Shown: piece after piece, positions 29,542 to 39,255 of the stretch | Position numbering within the stretch: position 1 is the first letter of the stretch | How the letters are laid out: every line of letters starts with the position of its first letter | DNA from: Lutimonas saemankumensis | GTDB lineage: Bacteria > Bacteroidota > Bacteroidia > Flavobacteriales > Flavobacteriaceae | Assembly: GCF_020171465.1 (NCBI RefSeq) | Contig: NZ_JAIUZR010000004.1 | Span: 248,001 to 312,000, forward strand | Length of the DNA stretch: 64,000 nt | Direction of reading: 5' to 3' | The notes under the pieces: model-generated | Database searches by the model: none | What the model saw: only the letters and a program-made list of their open reading frames with translations | What the model was told of the DNA's origin: nothing | Program-made: the position numbers and the translations under genes

Positions 29542-29920
29542 CAAAAATATTGGCAATATCTGGCTTGAAATAATTAGGCCCCTTTAAAACTTTTCCGTCT
29601 TCACGATAAATCGGTTTGCCATCCTCACCAAGTTTGCTCATGTTGCTTCTTTGAATTTCTTCAAAGACTTCCTCTATTTTATATTGCATTCCATGCTCAA
29701 GAATGGTTCCGCATAAAATATAAAGCATGTCACCAAGTGCATCAGCAACCTCAACCAGATCTCCATTTTCTGCTGCTTCAAGATATTCCCTGTTCTCTTC
29801 ATCCATAAGGTCAAATCTCAACTTTAATTTTTCAGCTGACAACCTTGCAACAGGGCTGTGCTGAACCCCCAGACCAAAAGATTCATGGAACTCCTGAACC
29901 GCTTTAATTTTTCTCTTCAT
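29519..29920 (-). CDS. NTP pyrophosphohydrolase (MazG/PRA-PH-like)
   Basis: A 133-residue all-alpha pyrophosphohydrolase. Visible metal-site motifs are the acidic helix EENREYLEAAENGD and VADALGDMLYILCGT (EVADALGD). HESFGLGVQHSP near the N-terminus is typical of the phage/Bacteroidota NTP-PPase subfamily. It probably hydrolyses nucleoside triphosphates, perhaps as housecleaning. It follows the SDR gene after a 6-bp gap, so they are co-transcribed. Confidence 0.78.
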   Translation of the reverse strand: MKRKIKAVQEFHESFGLGVQHSPVARLSAEKLKLRFDLMDEENREYLEAAENGDLVEVADALGDMLYILCGTILEHGMQYKIEEVFEEIQRSNMSKLGEDGKPIYREDGKVLKGPNYFKPDIANIFEKGPHVE

Positions 29921-29926
29921 GTTTAT

Positions 29927-30649
29927 TTATAAAAATTTAATTAGAATATGGGGAGGAACAACTTTCATCATCAAGGCAACCAGCCTCCACCTTCTGGTAA
30001 TATATGCCTTTCTTTTTTTTCTTTTAATTGCGGAATAAATCTGTTTGGAGGCTTTATCAAGAGGAGCCATCCAAAAAGTAGGGCCCGTTATGATGTCTGT
30101 ATCCACATATCCGGGTAATATGTTGGTTATCGAAATTTTAGCCTTCTTTGTCTTTCTTGCCTTCATCCATAAGGACTCCATGTAGTTCGACTGAAACGCC
30201 TTTGAGGCATGGTAAGCCGGAACGTGCCTGTTACCGACAAGGGAAGCTATGGAAGTGATGCTTACAAGATGGCCCCTGCCCTGATTCTTAAAATAATTAT
30301 AAGAGAGCTGGTACACCTTAGCAGCACCCAAAACATTAGTCTCCAGCGTAGGATGATCTTTGTCCCACTCAAGGTCAAAATTATTTTCTCCGATCCCTGA
30401 ATTATGGATAATCAGGTCCACATGATCAAAAATATCAAGGATTTCATGAAAAAATCTATCCGTATCTTCTAAATGCGTTATGTCATGCTGCCTGATGAAT
30501 ATGGATTCAGGGTATTCTTTCTTTAATGATTCTAATCGCTCCTTGCGCCTTCCCGTAACCAGCACTGAATAGCCGTCATTGACCAGGATTTTTGTCAATG
30601 CCCTTCCAATACCTGAAGTGGCACCAAAAACGATCGCATGTTTGCTCAT
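29927..30649 (-). CDS. Short-chain dehydrogenase/reductase
   Basis: A 240-residue classical SDR. It has the cofactor loop GATSGIGRAL, the basic TGRRKERL that favours NADPH, HNSGIG, catalytic Ser in SITSIASLVG and the YHASK motif. The C-terminus (RWRLVALMMKVVPPHILIKFL) is basic and amphipathic, as in membrane-associated SDRs. The substrate is unknown. It is upstream of the NTP pyrophosphohydrolase in the same transcript. Confidence 0.85.
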   Translation of the reverse strand: MSKHAIVFGATSGIGRALTKILVNDGYSVLVTGRRKERLESLKKEYPESIFIRQHDITHLEDTDRFFHEILDIFDHVDLIIHNSGIGENNFDLEWDKDHPTLETNVLGAAKVYQLSYNYFKNQGRGHLVSITSIASLVGNRHVPAYHASKAFQSNYMESLWMKARKTKKAKISITNILPGYVDTDIITGPTFWMAPLDKASKQIYSAIKRKKRKAYITRRWRLVALMMKVVPPHILIKFL

Positions 30650-30684
30650 ATTATCTTAACTTTGCAGCCTTAAATATAAATAAA

Positions 30685-30870
30685 ATGTTTAGCAGAGGAC
30701 AACTTATTTTTGCCGCCTTTTTTGCCCTTTCTTTTGTGTTGATCATGATCTGGAGTTACAGAAAAGATATAAAACTCCATAAGATCTATTACAATAAGGT
30801 ATGGCTGGTAGCCCTGGGTATTATAGCTGTAATAGCTCTTTTTGCTACTCTTACCTTTTGGCTTCACTAA
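30685..30870 (+). CDS. Small two-span membrane protein
   Basis: A 61-residue protein with two hydrophobic helices (LIFAAFFALSFVLIMIW and VWLVALGIIAVIALFATLTF) joined by a basic loop SYRKDIKLHKIYY. The ATG at 30685 follows a TAACTTTG -7-like element (30657-30664). It is divergent from the SDR gene and convergent with the U32 gene, 20 bp away. I do not know its function; small proteins of this type are common in Flavobacteriia. Confidence 0.72.
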   Translation: MFSRGQLIFAAFFALSFVLIMIWSYRKDIKLHKIYYNKVWLVALGIIAVIALFATLTFWLH

Positions 30871-30890
30871 AAACAATGGTCCTGCCTTGC

Positions 30891-32159
30891 TTAAATGATC
30901 TCCACGGGTTTTTCAACGGCAACGATCTTGTATAATTTGTCACTTGGCCTGATACGAAATTCCAAAGGAATAGTAATGTTGTCACCTCTTTTCGCAAAAT
31001 CACCCTTTTCATCATTAACAAACATTTCTTTAATGACCAACTCCTTGGCGCCGGTTGTAGGCCCTGTAATTAAAATCTGGTCCCCAATTTTCAAATCAAA
31101 GGCCTCCAGTTTGAATTCTCCAATATTTGCCTTTGGAAAAAAGTGCACACCTTTCCCTATATAAACTTTCTTTTGAGTCGCATGAGAACCTGAGCCTTTG
31201 CTCCATTCACCCAGCTTCTGACCCAGGTAATATCCGTTCCAGAAGCCTCTGTTGTACACCTTTTCCAGCTCAAGCATCCAGCCAATCACTTTCTCCTTGT
31301 CATAAGTACCCTCTGTAAGGGAGTCTATGGCCTGTCGGTAGGACTTTATAACTTTTGCAACATATTCAGGAGCTCTCCCTCTTCCTTCAATTTTTAACAC
31401 ACTTATTCCGGCATCAGCCACCTGATCCAGAAAATCGATGGTACAAAGATCTTTGGGAGACATGATATACTCATTATCCAGTTCCATCTCGAAACCTGTT
31501 TCCTGATCGATCACCGTATATTTTTTTCTGCAATTCTGCTTGCAGGCTCCACGATTGGCAGAAGAATTATGTGAGTGCAGACTCATATAACATTTACCTG
31601 ATACCGCCATACAAAGTGCCCCATGACCAAAGATTTCAATCTCAAGTAAACGTCCCGACGGCCCTTTGATCTCTTCCTTTTGAATTTGCTCCGTTATTTT
31701 CTTGACCTGACGCAAGCTAAGTTCCCTGCTCAACACGATGGTATCCGCGAACATGGCATAGAATTTTACGGTTTCAATATTCGTAATATTGATCTGGGTA
31801 GAAATATGAACTTCCATTCCCTCCTGCCTGGCCATGGCGATAACAGCCTGATCCATGGCAATAACGGCGGAAATATCAGCCTCTTTTGCTTTTTTCAGTA
31901 ATGTTTTAACAATACTAAGATCGTGATCATAAATTATGGTATTCAGCGTCAGGTAGGTCCTGACATTTTTTTCCTTACACCTTTTAGAGATCTCTTCCAA
32001 GTCTTCAAGTGTAAAATTGATAGAGGCTCTTGCCCTCATATTGAGCTGCTCTACACCAAAATAAACAGAATCTGCTCCATTATCGAGGGCAGCTTGCAAA
32101 GACTCAAAATTTCCCGCAGGTGCCATCAATTCGATTTTATTCTTTCCGTTCAATACCAT
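30891..32159 (-). CDS. trhP: U32 family protein, probable tRNA hydroxylation protein
   Basis: A 422-residue member of the U32 family. It keeps the family signature region EIFGHGALCMAVSGKCYMS and the cysteine pair RGACKQNC that probably binds an iron-sulfur cluster, then KIEGRGRAPEYVAKV. Family members TrhP/YegQ make 5-hydroxyuridine at the tRNA wobble position with prephenate; older annotations call them collagenases or peptidases. The C-terminal beta-barrel (about 330-422) fits this group. The symbol is inferred from family only. Confidence 0.78.
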   Translation of the reverse strand: MVLNGKNKIELMAPAGNFESLQAALDNGADSVYFGVEQLNMRARASINFTLEDLEEISKRCKEKNVRTYLTLNTIIYDHDLSIVKTLLKKAKEADISAVIAMDQAVIAMARQEGMEVHISTQINITNIETVKFYAMFADTIVLSRELSLRQVKKITEQIQKEEIKGPSGRLLEIEIFGHGALCMAVSGKCYMSLHSHNSSANRGACKQNCRKKYTVIDQETGFEMELDNEYIMSPKDLCTIDFLDQVADAGISVLKIEGRGRAPEYVAKVIKSYRQAIDSLTEGTYDKEKVIGWMLELEKVYNRGFWNGYYLGQKLGEWSKGSGSHATQKKVYIGKGVHFFPKANIGEFKLEAFDLKIGDQILITGPTTGAKELVIKEMFVNDEKGDFAKRGDNITIPLEFRIRPSDKLYKIVAVEKPVEII

Positions 32160-32358
32160 ATCGATTTTCTTAGTTTTTTAGCGCTGCAAAATTACAATTT
32201 ATTATTTAATCAATTAATATCTGTTAAAAATTAAGTGACTGGCTCTAAATTTGATAGAATTTAAACAAATTGTTATTTAAGTGATTAATGAACTGTAATC
32301 ATCGGTAATTATTTAGCATCTTTGCATTTTAAAAATTGATTATTTATACATTAAGAAA

Positions 32359-33348
32359 ATGAAAATTGCATTAGTAGGAGCTACCGGAATGGTAGGAAAC
32401 GTTATGTTAGAAGTTCTGGAAGAAAGAAATTTTCCTGTAACTGAATTGTTATTAGTGGCCTCTGAGAGATCAGTTGGGAAAAAGATGACTTACAAGGGAG
32501 AGGAATTGACCGTAATCGGACTTGAAGAAGCTGTATCGCAAAGGCCGGACATTGCTTTATTTTCAGCCGGAGGGGGCACTTCTCTGGAATGGGCACCAAA
32601 GTTTGCTGCTGTTGGAACAACGGTAGTGGATAATTCATCAGCCTGGCGAATGGACCCTGATAAGAAATTAGTTGTTCCGGAAATTAACGCCGGTGATCTG
32701 ACCTCAGACGATAAGATCATTGCCAACCCAAATTGTTCTACCATTCAGATGGTGGTGGCCCTGGCTCCTTTGCATAAAAAATATGGAATAAAAAGACTGG
32801 TAATTTCAACCTATCAGTCTATATCAGGGACGGGAGTAAAAGCCGTTCAGCAACTGGAAAATGAATATCAGGGTATTAAAGGAGAAATGGCTTATCCATA
32901 TCCTATTCACAGAAATGCTTTGCCTCATTGCGATGTTTTCGAGGAAAACGGATATACAAAGGAAGAAATGAAACTTGTCAATGAAACAAGAAAAATACTA
33001 AGTGATGACAGTATTGCCGTAACTGCAACAGCAGTGCGAATACCTGTTGCCGGAGGCCATTCAGAAAGCATCAACATTGAATTTGAAAAGGAATTTGATG
33101 TGGATGAAGTAAGGCAGATATTGCATGAAACAGAAGGAGTCGTGGTTAAGGACAACCTGGACACCAATACCTATCCTATGCCTATTTATGCGGAAGGTAA
33201 GGACGATGTTTTCGTAGGGAGAATCAGAAGAGATGAATCCCAGCCAAATTCCTTGAATATGTGGGTTGTTAGTGATAATCTAAGAAAAGGAGCAGCCACA
33301 AATACGATTCAAATAGCAGAATATCTTATTGAGGAAGAGCTTGTTTGA
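32359..33348 (+). CDS. asd: Aspartate-semialdehyde dehydrogenase
   Basis: Reduces aspartyl phosphate to aspartate semialdehyde for Lys, Met, Thr and diaminopimelate. The 329 residues include GATGMVGNVMLEVLEER at the N-terminus, NPNCSTIQMVVAL with the catalytic Cys, a substrate-contact region (TYQSISGTGVKAVQQL), and GGHSESINIEF with the catalytic His. A terminator follows at 33367-33402. Confidence 0.96.
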   Translation: MKIALVGATGMVGNVMLEVLEERNFPVTELLLVASERSVGKKMTYKGEELTVIGLEEAVSQRPDIALFSAGGGTSLEWAPKFAAVGTTVVDNSSAWRMDPDKKLVVPEINAGDLTSDDKIIANPNCSTIQMVVALAPLHKKYGIKRLVISTYQSISGTGVKAVQQLENEYQGIKGEMAYPYPIHRNALPHCDVFEENGYTKEEMKLVNETRKILSDDSIAVTATAVRIPVAGGHSESINIEFEKEFDVDEVRQILHETEGVVVKDNLDTNTYPMPIYAEGKDDVFVGRIRRDESQPNSLNMWVVSDNLRKGAATNTIQIAEYLIEEELV

Positions 33349-33366
33349 TTTTTCAAATTCAATCTC

Positions 33367-33402
33367 AAAAAAAAGCTGTTTTCATTGAAAACAGCTTTTT
33401 TT
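33367..33402. terminator. Bidirectional terminator between asd and trx
   Basis: AAAGCTGTTTTCA pairs with TGAAAACAGCTTT, flanked by A runs on the left and T runs on the right. It can serve both convergent genes. Confidence 0.88.
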
Positions 33403-33420
33403 ACACCCTTACGAAAAATT

Positions 33421-33780
33421 TTATTTTTCAACTTTCAATACCTCTTGAATAATCTGCTCAAGATTATGTTTTGGCAAAGCACCCTGAGCCATTTGAGGTT
33501 GTTCATCTGAGGGACAGAATAACATTGATGGAATACTTCTGATTCCAAAGGCAGCAGAAAGTTCTTGTTCTGCCTCCGTATCAACCTTATAAATATCAAT
33601 TTTATCTTTGTATTCCTCAGACAATTCCTCCAAGATGGGGGCCACCATTTTACAAGGCCCACACCAATCCGCATAAAAATCTATAATACAAGGCTTATCA
33701 CCTTCAAATTTCCATTCCTTATTATTTTCAAAATTGAACACTTTCTGTAAAAATGTTTCTTTGGTCAACAATTCAGTCAT
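33421..33780 (-). CDS. trxA: Thioredoxin
   Basis: A cytosolic thiol-disulfide reductant of 119 residues. The active site is DFYADWCGPCKMVAPILEEL, and the cis-proline loop GIRSIPSMLF is present. There is no signal peptide. It is slightly longer at both ends than E. coli TrxA, and its MTELLTKETFLQKVFNFENN head is typical of the flavobacterial form. Confidence 0.92.
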   Translation of the reverse strand: MTELLTKETFLQKVFNFENNKEWKFEGDKPCIIDFYADWCGPCKMVAPILEELSEEYKDKIDIYKVDTEAEQELSAAFGIRSIPSMLFCPSDEQPQMAQGALPKHNLEQIIQEVLKVEK

Positions 33781-33908
33781 AATACATATTTTATATGTTA
33801 AATATTGTTTTTCAATTTAATAGCAATATCTGTACCGCTTCTTAAACGTGTACAAAGTGACGGATATTTTGACATAATGTCGGTCACTAATGTTACATTG
33901 ATAAAAAC

Positions 33909-33938
33909 AAAAAACCCGATCGTTTGATCGGGTTTTTA
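33909..33938 (-). terminator. Terminator of the PiT gene
   Basis: AAAAACCCGATC and GATCGGGTTTTT form a 12-bp stem with A/T runs on both sides, 8 bp after the PiT stop codon. Confidence 0.85.
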
Positions 33939-33946
33939 ATGAAAAC

Positions 33947-36211
33947 TTACATTTTGATTTTTGCTTTTTTCATGCTCAAGTGGAATTCCTGATAAAGCTC
34001 CAGCAAATTCATAATTGCAGTGATCAGATCTTTTGTTTCAAGTAAATTCCCAAAGTACAAGGTTGTATTCTTAGCACTTGATTCCTCTGATCGAATTCTG
34101 TTGATTTGCTTTTCAATTGATTTTGAAACATGATCAAAAAGCTCATGCTTTTCTTCAATGACCTCAAAAATATCATCAAACTTTCTTTCGTGGAAAATCA
34201 CCGCTATCTGTTTCAGCATTGTTGATAACTGCTCATCAATGATTTTAAGGTCCTTGATCTGACCTTTTTTAAGCTTCTTGTGGTTATTGTTCACATGCTT
34301 GTAACTCGCCTTGGATATATAACTTATGGATTGAGATATATCCTGCAAATAACCCAGAACCAACAAATAAAATCTACTGGCCTCAACCGATGAATCGTCA
34401 AGGGATTTTATAAAGTAAAAAGCTTCATCCTTTAGCGAATCAACCTCTCCGTTTAGTTTCAATACATGTTTATCCGTCTTTTTTAATTTCCCAAGATCCT
34501 GTAAAGTAAGATTGTTGACAACATTAGTATATAGTTTATCCACCCTGGTAACCACTTCCGATATATGGTCCGAGGTTTCTTCAATTACTTCTTTTGCAGT
34601 GATCAACTCTTCTCTCTTGATCACTCTTTGCTCGGCTTTTTCCTTCTCCTCTTTCTTGTGTCTCAAAAAATTTCTTACCAAAATGAACAACACAAGCAAC
34701 AATAAGAGGCTAACAGCAGTAATGCCTCCAAGGTGGATCAGATAGGTAAAAATCGCTGCAGTCACAAAAGCAATAAAAGCGGTAAAGAACCATCCTCCAA
34801 TCACATTTAACACCCCTGCCACTCGATACACCGCACTTTCTCTGTCCCAGGCCCTGTCGGCAAGTGAGGTACCCATGGCTACCATAAAAGTAACATAGGT
34901 AGTTGAAAGAGGTAATTTATAAGAGGTCGCAATGGAGATCAGGATACCTGCAACCATAAGGTTGGTGGACGCTCGAACAGCATCAAATGCAGGTAACTCA
35001 TAAACCTTCTTCTTTGGAAGGTTCACAACCGGCTTTTCAAATCGGTTCTCGACACCCTGCTGGAAAGATTTTGGTAAAATAAAGCTTAGTCCACTGATCA
35101 TTCCCAGTGATGAACGTACAATTATTCTTGACAGCGTATTGGGCTGGAACCGTTCATGGCCCTCACTTTGTCTCGCAAGATTTACCTCGGTTGCCGCTAC
35201 TTTCTTTGCTTTTGAAGAGAACCACAACGTTACCACCATGATCATTCCTGCAATAAATAAGAACAAGGCAGGCGTCGGTACCTTACCGGCCAATACTTCC
35301 ATACTAAACTCATTTGCCGTTACTCCCGAAGCTGACCACGCCTCATACGAGTTCCAGGCCGCCATAGGAACCCCAATGAAATTTACAAGGTCATTACCGG
35401 CGAAGGCCAGTGCAAGGGCAAAAGTACCAACAGTGATTATTATCTTGTATAAATTGATATTCATAAACTTTGTCAGGATATAAGACAAAGAGGTCCAGAT
35501 GATAAAGGCAACACCGATGATATACATTTCGTTTCCTTCCAGAAGTCCCTTGATATCATTATAATAGGCAGTTCCTTTTAGTCCCTTCATAAAGATAAAA
35601 TAGGTAATTGACGTCAAGGCGATTCCGCTAAACAATGCCCCGTACATTTTGGGCTTTTGTTCAAAATTAAAAGTGAGGAACAATCTTGACAAATACTGTA
35701 CAATGGCACCTATAGAAAAAGCCACAATTACCGACAGGAATATTCCAGAAATTATAAGTACCGCTTTTTCCGTATTGATATACTGTGAAAGATTAGCAAC
35801 GGTCTGATCATCGGCCAATGCTATTTTTATCAGGGCCATGGCAACCGCCGCTCCTAAAAGTTCAAAAACAATGGAGACCGTTGTGGACGTCGGCATTCCA
35901 AGGGTATTGAAAAAATCCAGCAGCAGGACATCTGTGATCATTACAGCCATAAAGATGATCATGATCTCATTAAAATAAAACTCTCCCGGATTAAAAATTC
36001 CTTTACGGGCCACCTCCATCATACCACTGGAAAAAATGGCTCCAACGGCAATACCAATGCTGGCCACGATCATAATGGTTCTCATCGAAACTACCTTTGA
36101 TCCGATGGCAGAATTAAGGAAATTTACTGCATCATTACTTACCCCAACAACAAGGTCAATGGCCGCAAGTGCAACCAAAGCAAACAACATTAAAACATAG
36201 ATATTTTCCAT
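33947..36211 (-). CDS. PiT-family inorganic phosphate permease with PhoU-like tail
   Basis: A low-affinity phosphate transporter (PHO4/PiT), 754 residues from the ATG at 36211. The inverted PiT repeats are visible: VGVSNDAVNFLNSAIGSKV in the first half and TSYKLPLSTTYVTFMVAMGTSLADRAWDRES in the second. About twelve hydrophobic segments run to residue 510. The last 220 residues are hydrophilic and helical, with a heptad-like DUF47/PhoU character, so transport and regulator are fused. Phased TAACATT repeats upstream (36262-36279) suggest control by PhoB. Confidence 0.88.
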   Translation of the reverse strand: MENIYVLMLFALVALAAIDLVVGVSNDAVNFLNSAIGSKVVSMRTIMIVASIGIAVGAIFSSGMMEVARKGIFNPGEFYFNEIMIIFMAVMITDVLLLDFFNTLGMPTSTTVSIVFELLGAAVAMALIKIALADDQTVANLSQYINTEKAVLIISGIFLSVIVAFSIGAIVQYLSRLFLTFNFEQKPKMYGALFSGIALTSITYFIFMKGLKGTAYYNDIKGLLEGNEMYIIGVAFIIWTSLSYILTKFMNINLYKIIITVGTFALALAFAGNDLVNFIGVPMAAWNSYEAWSASGVTANEFSMEVLAGKVPTPALFLFIAGMIMVVTLWFSSKAKKVAATEVNLARQSEGHERFQPNTLSRIIVRSSLGMISGLSFILPKSFQQGVENRFEKPVVNLPKKKVYELPAFDAVRASTNLMVAGILISIATSYKLPLSTTYVTFMVAMGTSLADRAWDRESAVYRVAGVLNVIGGWFFTAFIAFVTAAIFTYLIHLGGITAVSLLLLLVLFILVRNFLRHKKEEKEKAEQRVIKREELITAKEVIEETSDHISEVVTRVDKLYTNVVNNLTLQDLGKLKKTDKHVLKLNGEVDSLKDEAFYFIKSLDDSSVEASRFYLLVLGYLQDISQSISYISKASYKHVNNNHKKLKKGQIKDLKIIDEQLSTMLKQIAVIFHERKFDDIFEVIEEKHELFDHVSKSIEKQINRIRSEESSAKNTTLYFGNLLETKDLITAIMNLLELYQEFHLSMKKAKIKM

Positions 36212-36235
36212 ACTTAAATATGTAATTTTATTTTG

Positions 36236-36279
36236 CAAAGCTATAATACAAAAGAGGTTTCAATGTTAACTTAATGTTA
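36236..36279 (-). promoter_or_regulatory. PiT promoter with Pho-box-like direct repeats
   Basis: On the minus strand TAACATT (36273-36279), AAGT, TAACATT (36262-36268) are 7-bp repeats at 11-bp phase. With flanking bases they read GTAACA-N5-TTAACA, close to the Bacillus PhoP box. TAGCTTTG (36236-36243) is a -7 element 18 nt downstream, so the repeats take the activator position. Confidence 0.6.
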
Positions 36280-36406
36280 CCATTTTAAAAATATCCGTAA
36301 CCTTTATTTAACTTTTAGTTCACTTAAACCGCACAGGTTGGTTCCAAAAGTCCCATCCCTTACTATAACCCTGTAACTTTAACAATTAATATCCTTGAAA
36401 TGGTCT

Positions 36407-36414
36407 TATATTTG
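36407..36414 (+). promoter_or_regulatory. -7 element of the DUF255 protein gene
   Basis: TATATTTG, exact consensus, 14 nt before the ATG at 36429, implying a very short 5' UTR. Confidence 0.55.
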
Positions 36415-36428
36415 TCAAAATTTGCTTT

Positions 36429-38552
36429 ATGTATAAGACACTGTTTACTTTAATTTCAGTATTTACACTGTTATCTGGCTGTAAGAATACAAAAGAACCC
36501 AACATGGAAAACAACTATCAATATACCAACGCTCTTGTCAATGAGACTAGCCCCTATTTGTTGCAGCATGCCCATAATCCGGTTGACTGGTACCCCTGGA
36601 ACGATCAAACCCTGGAGATGGCAAAAAAGGAAAACAAATTACTGTTAATATCTGTGGGGTACGCCGCCTGTCACTGGTGCCATGTCATGGAAAGAGAAAG
36701 TTTTGAAGATCCCGAAGTGGCTGCATTGATGAACGAAAATTTTATCAACATTAAAGTAGATCGCGAGGAAAGACCCGATGTCGATCAAATTTATATGAAT
36801 GCCGTACAATTACTTACAGGTAGCGGGGGCTGGCCCTTAAATTGTGTGGCTTTACCGGATGGCAGGCCTATTTGGGGAGGCACTTATTTTCCGAAAGAAA
36901 ACTGGATCAATGCCTTGACTCAGCTTGCCGATCTTTATAAAAATGAACCTGAAAAAGCTGAAGATTACGCAGCCAAACTAACCGAGGGAGTAAAACAAAC
37001 CGGACTTATAGAACTCAATGAGGAAGAAGCTGTTTTTGATATATCAGGATTAGAACTGGCCATAGAGAATTGGCTTCCAACCATGGACCAGAAAAATGGC
37101 GGTCGGAAAGGCGCTCCCAAATTTCCTATGCCCGGGAACCTTTCATTTCTTTTACGATATGCCGTTCAGAACAATGATAAGGAAATGATGGACTATGTCA
37201 ACACTTCACTTACCCAGATCGCCTATGGGGGAATTTTTGATCACGTGGGAGGAGGGTTTGCAAGATATTCTGTTGATGACCACTGGCATGTACCTCATTT
37301 TGAAAAAATGCTTTATGATAATGCCCAGATGGTCTCCCTTTATTCAAAAGCCTTCCTGGTTACAAAAAACCCGTTATACAAAGAGGTTGTATACAGAACC
37401 ATTGATTTTGTTGAGGCTGAGTTATATAAAGATATTGGAGCATTTTACTCTTCCCTTGATGCAGACAGCTACAATGAAATGGGTGAATTGGAAGAAGGCG
37501 CCTTTTATGTTTGGAACAAAATTGATCTGCAAAACCTTTTAAATGATGATTTTGAGCTGTTTTCCAAATACTACAATATTAATGGTTATGGAAAGTGGGA
37601 AGATGATAAATACCATTTGATCCGTTCCATATCAAACACAGAATTTTGTGTGGAAAATGAAATTGAGGAAGATGAACTTAAAATCAAACTCAGGCAATGG
37701 CAGAAGATTCTTTCTGAGGAACGAAATAAAAGAGAACGTCCCCGGCTTGATGACAAAACACTTACCTCATGGAACGCTCTTATGCTCAAAGGATATATTG
37801 ACGCCTACAGCGTTTTTCAGGAAGACCGATTCTTAGAGGTTGCACTTAAAAATGCTCGTTTTCTGCAGACTAAAATGACAAAAGAAGACGGTGGACTGTA
37901 CAGAAATTATAAAAATGATCAGAGCAATATAGAGGCTTACCTGGAAGACTACGCCACTGTTACCGATGCTTTTATAAGCTTATATGAGGTAACCCTTGAT
38001 GAGAAATGGTTACACAATGCAAAACAACTTATCGATTACAGCTTTGACCACTTTTATAATGAGGAGAGTAAAATGTTCTTTTTTACTTCTGACCTGGAGA
38101 CCGGCCTGATCACAAGAAAAGTGGAAACAGACGATAATGTGATTCCTTCTTCGAATTCAATTATGGCGAATAACCTTTTTAAGCTGGGGCATTATTATGC
38201 AAATAAATATTATTCGGATAACGCCATGACCATGTTGAACAACGTAAAAGAAATGACAATTAATTATGGTGCCGGAGCCTCGAACTGGTTGAATCTTTAC
38301 AGTAATTATATCGGGGAATATTATGAAGTAGCCATTGTTGGGCCCAAGGCACTTGATAAACTAAAAGCCCTGAATCAGGTATATATTCCAAATAAAATGA
38401 TCATAGGCAGTCAGGGCGAAAGTAAACTTCCGCTTTTGGAATACAAGTTCAATGAGAATGAAACCACTATTTACGTATGCATAAACGGTGCCTGTAAACT
38501 TCCCGTTTCTGAAGCCGCAAAAGCCCTGGATCAAATCAATAGCTCTTTCTGA
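36429..38552 (+). CDS. Thioredoxin-like DUF255 protein (YyaL/SSP411 family)
   Basis: A 707-residue protein. An N-terminal thioredoxin-like domain has [35 protein letters not shown] (CxxC) and [14 protein letters not shown]. It is followed by an (alpha/alpha)6 barrel resembling N-acylglucosamine epimerases ([22 protein letters not shown]). The start [18 protein letters not shown] looks like a lipoprotein signal, so this copy is probably exported, unlike cytosolic homologues. Biochemical role unknown. Its stop abuts the tsaB stop with no gap. Confidence 0.88.
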   Translation: MYKTLFTLISVFTLLSGCKNTKEPNMENNYQYTNALVNETSPYLLQHAHNPVDWYPWNDQTLEMAKKENKLLLISVGYAACHWCHVMERESFEDPEVAALMNENFINIKVDREERPDVDQIYMNAVQLLTGSGGWPLNCVALPDGRPIWGGTYFPKENWINALTQLADLYKNEPEKAEDYAAKLTEGVKQTGLIELNEEEAVFDISGLELAIENWLPTMDQKNGGRKGAPKFPMPGNLSFLLRYAVQNNDKEMMDYVNTSLTQIAYGGIFDHVGGGFARYSVDDHWHVPHFEKMLYDNAQMVSLYSKAFLVTKNPLYKEVVYRTIDFVEAELYKDIGAFYSSLDADSYNEMGELEEGAFYVWNKIDLQNLLNDDFELFSKYYNINGYGKWEDDKYHLIRSISNTEFCVENEIEEDELKIKLRQWQKILSEERNKRERPRLDDKTLTSWNALMLKGYIDAYSVFQEDRFLEVALKNARFLQTKMTKEDGGLYRNYKNDQSNIEAYLEDYATVTDAFISLYEVTLDEKWLHNAKQLIDYSFDHFYNEESKMFFFTSDLETGLITRKVETDDNVIPSSNSIMANNLFKLGHYYANKYYSDNAMTMLNNVKEMTINYGAGASNWLNLYSNYIGEYYEVAIVGPKALDKLKALNQVYIPNKMIIGSQGESKLPLLEYKFNENETTIYVCINGACKLPVSEAAKALDQINSSF

Positions 38553-39236
38553 TTATTTAAAATACTGCTTAGGCTTTCCGGCAATAAAATCTTTGAGATA
38601 AAAAGGCTCAAAATAGGCAAGATCCTCAAACTCACGGGACCGGAATTTTTTGCTGGAAACAAGAGGCATTTCTTTAGCGGACGGGTAAATGCTATCCACA
38701 AATCGGGCATTGACGTGTTTTAAAACGCTTTTGCACTTAGCAGCACCATCCCCGGCAAAATAGACTTTTCCTTTTTCTAAAAAAGAACCAAATGAGGAAG
38801 CATCGATGATCTCCGCTTCGGTTTGACGGATCTGATCGTAATTATGGTCAAAAACACCGCTGTAAACCTCCATCCTTCTGGCATCCAGCAAGGGTACCAC
38901 AAGTTCATCCGGGTCCAGACTGACCTGCCGGGCAACAATTTCAAGGGTTGGAACTGAAATAAGGGGAAGATCCAAAGCGTAACACAATCCTTTTGCGGCA
39001 GAAACTCCAATTCTTAAACCTGTATAAGAACCAGGCCCTTTGCTTATTGCAATGGCATCCAGATCCTTCATACTGATTTCGATTGAGCGCATAACATCCA
39101 AAATGAAGGAATGTAATTTCTCAGAATGAGAAAACTTTCCTTCATTTAATTCCTTTATTGCAAGTATGTTATCCCCTTGTGATAAACTTACAGAACAGTT
39201 TTTGGTTGCAGTTTCTATGTTGAGGATAGTTTCCAA
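38553..39236 (-). CDS. tsaB: tRNA threonylcarbamoyladenosine biosynthesis protein TsaB
   Basis: A scaffold partner of TsaD in t6A37 tRNA modification. The 227-residue ASKHA-fold protein starts METILNIETATKNCSVSLSQ and has the GPGSYTGLRIGVSAAKGLCYAL signature near residue 68. It lacks the TsaD metal histidines, as expected. The gene is 19 bp downstream of the TolC-like gene and probably shares its transcript. Confidence 0.93.
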   Translation of the reverse strand: METILNIETATKNCSVSLSQGDNILAIKELNEGKFSHSEKLHSFILDVMRSIEISMKDLDAIAISKGPGSYTGLRIGVSAAKGLCYALDLPLISVPTLEIVARQVSLDPDELVVPLLDARRMEVYSGVFDHNYDQIRQTEAEIIDASSFGSFLEKGKVYFAGDGAAKCKSVLKHVNARFVDSIYPSAKEMPLVSSKKFRSREFEDLAYFEPFYLKDFIAGKPKQYFK

Positions 39237-39255
39237 TAAAGCTCCGTCTAATTAA

